A DNA stretch of 15,056 nucleotides from Trueperaceae bacterium (lineage in GTDB: Bacteria > Deinococcota > Deinococci > Deinococcales > Trueperaceae), in NCBI GenBank assembly GCA_007130355.1, contig SLSQ01000070.1, forward strand, positions 1-15,056. Reading direction: 5' to 3'. Below are positions 14,026 through 15,056 of this stretch, in pieces; the first letter of the stretch is position 1, and every line of letters starts with the position of its first letter. The translations under genes and the position numbers were made by a program. The notes below the pieces were generated by a model. It did not search any database, had not been told where the DNA came from, and worked only from the letters and a program-made list of their open reading frames with translations.

Positions 14026-14343
14026 TCAGGCGGCGCCGGACGAAAGCCGGGTCACGGGACGCACGCCGAGTCCGCGCCTCGCGGAGGCGGGGTCGACGGC
14101 CCGGCGGCGAGGCGCCCGCAGCGTCCGCGGGCGGGGCGGCGGCGACGGGCGGTGCATCGGGTGGTGCACCGCACCCCCGTGGACGACCGCGTCCGGGCGC
14201 TCCGGCCGCCACGCTCGCGACCGCGACGCACGGCCTCCTGCGGCGGTGACCCGAGCTTCGATCACGTCGTGGATCCAGGCGGCCGCGGTTCCGGCCACGA
14301 TGATGGTCGCGAAGACGAGCGCGAGGTACGCGATGGCGAGCAT
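14026..14343 (-). CDS. Small one-helix protein with Arg/Pro-rich tail, unknown function
   Basis: The 105-residue frame starts at an ATG preceded by GGAAGG eight bases upstream on the minus strand. Residues 1-24 (MLAIAYLALVFATIIVAGTA and on) form one membrane helix, followed by WIHDVIEARVTAAGG and a long basic Arg/Pro/His-rich tail of about 65 residues. The first 35 residues look like a real protein. The tail may be disordered cytoplasmic sequence or read-through of non-coding GC-rich DNA, as most frames stay open at this GC content. Support comes mainly from the ribosome binding site and the strong promoter with palindrome at 14501-14530. I do not recognise a family. Confidence 0.45.
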   Translation of the reverse strand: MLAIAYLALVFATIIVAGTAAAWIHDVIEARVTAAGGRASRSRAWRPERPDAVVHGGAVHHPMHRPSPPPRPRTLRAPRRRAVDPASARRGLGVRPVTRLSSGAA

Positions 14344-14384
14344 CGGGACGTCCTTCCTGGGCGGGCGAGGGGCGGGACTCGGGC

Positions 14385-14438
14385 CGGGCGGTCGGAGTGA
14401 GCGGGCGTGGCGGGCGATCGGAGTAGGCGGGCGGTCGG
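14385..14438. repeat. Imperfect GC-rich tandem repeat in the leader of the one-helix gene
   Basis: A 26-base unit beginning CGGGCGGTCGGAGT (14385-14410) is followed directly by a second copy from 14411 that differs at a few positions, and part of the motif (CGGGCGGTCGG) recurs at 14428-14438. The repeats lie in the roughly 150-base transcribed leader of the leftward gene. They contain no clear open frame with its own start signal. Confidence 0.5.
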
Positions 14439-14500
14439 CGTGCGCGGTCGGGGCGGCCGGGTCGAACGCGGACGGCCCCTCCGTGCGCGGATGCCTTAAA

Positions 14501-14530
14501 TGCTACAGCCTTATTTGGTAAGGCGTCAAG
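14501..14530 (-). promoter_or_regulatory. Sigma-70-type promoter with embedded palindromic operator
   Basis: On the minus strand TTGACG (14530-14525) and TAGCAT (14506-14501) are separated by 18 bases, a good -35/-10 pair. The spacer holds the palindrome GCCTTA-N5-TAAGGC (14508-14524), and a further half-site TAAGGC lies at 14498-14493, just past the -10. Half-sites inside and next to the core promoter are the classic place for a repressor. This is also the most AT-rich spot in this part of the window. It points at the one-helix gene at 14343, giving a leader of about 150 bases. Confidence 0.6.
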
Positions 14531-14570
14531 GGCGCGCTCGGATCGAGTCGCACGAACGCCGTGCACGACG

Positions 14571-14615
14571 GCCCTCGACCGAGGGCTCCTCCACCGGTCC
14601 CGGTACGTGCCGTAC
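14571..14615. repeat. Two palindromes upstream of the ZapG-like gene
   Basis: GCCCTC-GACC-GAGGGC (14571-14586) and GTACG-TGC-CGTAC (14603-14615) are both perfect. They lie 28-72 bases before the ATG at 14643 and upstream of its TAnnnT box, so they could be operator sites. In this GC-rich DNA, chance symmetry cannot be excluded. Confidence 0.35.
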
Positions 14616-14628
14616 GCCGTGGCCGTGA

Positions 14629-14634
14629 TAGCGT
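14629..14634 (+). promoter_or_regulatory. TAnnnT box before the ZapG-like gene
   Basis: TAGCGT lies eight bases before ATG 14643. No Shine-Dalgarno is seen, consistent with a leaderless or near-leaderless transcript. Spacing is two bases longer than at the other starts. Confidence 0.35.
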
Positions 14635-14642
14635 CCGGCCCT

Positions 14643-15056
14643 ATGCCGATGCTCACCACCTGGTCCCTCCTCGCCGCAGGCGCGCTGATCGGAATCGCCA
14701 TCGGCGCCGCCGTCGCCTTGATCCTGGTCCGCCGCGACCGCGGGGACGAGCCCAACGTCGAATCCCTGAAGCGCGACCTCGCCGAGTACCGCAGCGACGT
14801 CGCGGCCCACTACGCCGAGACCGCTAAGCGCGTCGACGCCCTGACGCACGCCTACAAGGACGTGTACGAGCACCTCGAGGACGGCGCCTACCGGCTGGTG
14901 GGCGAGTCCGAGCTGCGCCGCCGCCTGGACGACGCCCGCAGCGAGCCGGTCACGCTCGAGGGGATCGGACGCAAGGCGCTCGACTCCGCGGGCGGCGACC
15001 GCCGCGACGCCGGGAGCGGCGACGCCGCGCCCTCCGAGAGCGGGCCGCGGTCGGAC
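14643..15056 (+). CDS. YhcB/ZapG-like (DUF1043-type) membrane-anchored protein, 3' end cut by window
   Basis: The frame stays open for 138 codons to the window end, with no stop seen. An N-terminal membrane helix (about 6-29, LLAAGALIGIAIGAAVALIL) is followed by a basic stop-transfer RRDR and an amphipathic helical region. VESLKRDLAEYRSDVAAHY, then AETAKRVDALTHAYKDVYEHL, closely follows the pattern of E. coli YhcB/ZapG (L-x-x-YR-x-x-(V/L)-x-x-HF-x-x-(S/T)A, then HAYxxxYxHL). That protein links division and envelope growth. A Gly/Ser/Asp-rich disordered end begins near residue 110. The family is best known from Gammaproteobacteria, so its presence here is notable. ATG 14649 is an alternative start. 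Confidence 0.7.
   Translation, partial: MPMLTTWSLLAAGALIGIAIGAAVALILVRRDRGDEPNVESLKRDLAEYRSDVAAHYAETAKRVDALTHAYKDVYEHLEDGAYRLVGESELRRRLDDARSEPVTLEGIGRKALDSAGGDRRDAGSGDAAPSESGPRSD

Noticed and set aside
14246..14521. Plus-strand open frame over the tandem repeats
   Set aside because: It runs through the repeats and the opposite-strand promoter, lacks a ribosome binding site and has Gly/Arg-biased composition.
11489..14755. Very long minus-strand open frame (over 1000 codons) opposite the cyclase
   Set aside because: Its composition is almost entirely Arg, Ala, Pro, Gly and His with no motif, and it overlaps a well-supported cyclase/STAND gene. It is open only because stop codons are rare at this GC content.

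Overview
The window is very GC-rich (roughly 70%), densely coding, and lacks rRNA, recognisable tRNA, CRISPR arrays and complete insertion sequences. Gene content (B-type cytochrome oxidase, TIGR01777 epimerase, zincin and CYTH pair) and repeated TAnnnT boxes lying six bases upstream of start codons suggest Deinococcota, possibly a Truepera-like lineage. That assignment is inference; no marker gene fixes it.

Layout. The left edge holds the first codons of a minus-strand gene that reads like typA/bipA. It is divergent from a two-gene unit: a zincin metallopeptidase overlapping a CYTH-domain phosphatase (130-1262). Convergent to this is a higBA toxin-antitoxin locus (1292-1907): the antitoxin is intact, but the toxin is degraded, with its middle third readable only in another frame. 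A gene-poor stretch (1908-2259) follows. Next is a minus-strand respiratory operon (2260-5644): a one-helix subunit, a CuA subunit II fused to cytochrome c, a ba3/B-type subunit I and a four-helix membrane protein.

The centre (5857-9253) carries an SDR39U1-type epimerase, a compact palindromic element, an orphan HicB-type antitoxin/regulator, a small acidic protein and glyA. The right part has ftsX without ftsE, followed 4 bases later by a secreted coiled-coil protein with a catalytically degenerate LytM domain, an EnvC-like arrangement. Then comes a zinc-ribbon/cyclase/STAND-NTPase protein whose substrate-recognition residues are altered. A minus-strand one-helix protein lies behind a strong promoter containing a palindrome, and a YhcB/ZapG-like protein runs off the right edge.

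Themes. The window combines aerobic respiration, cell-wall and division control (FtsX, EnvC-like, ZapG-like), one-carbon metabolism and two eroded toxin-antitoxin remnants. Most items fall into known families. The strongest candidates for a second look are the frame-scrambled higB, the fused-cytochrome B-type oxidase, the atypical cyclase, the nested palindromic element at 6847-6909 and the palindrome-in-promoter at 14501-14530.
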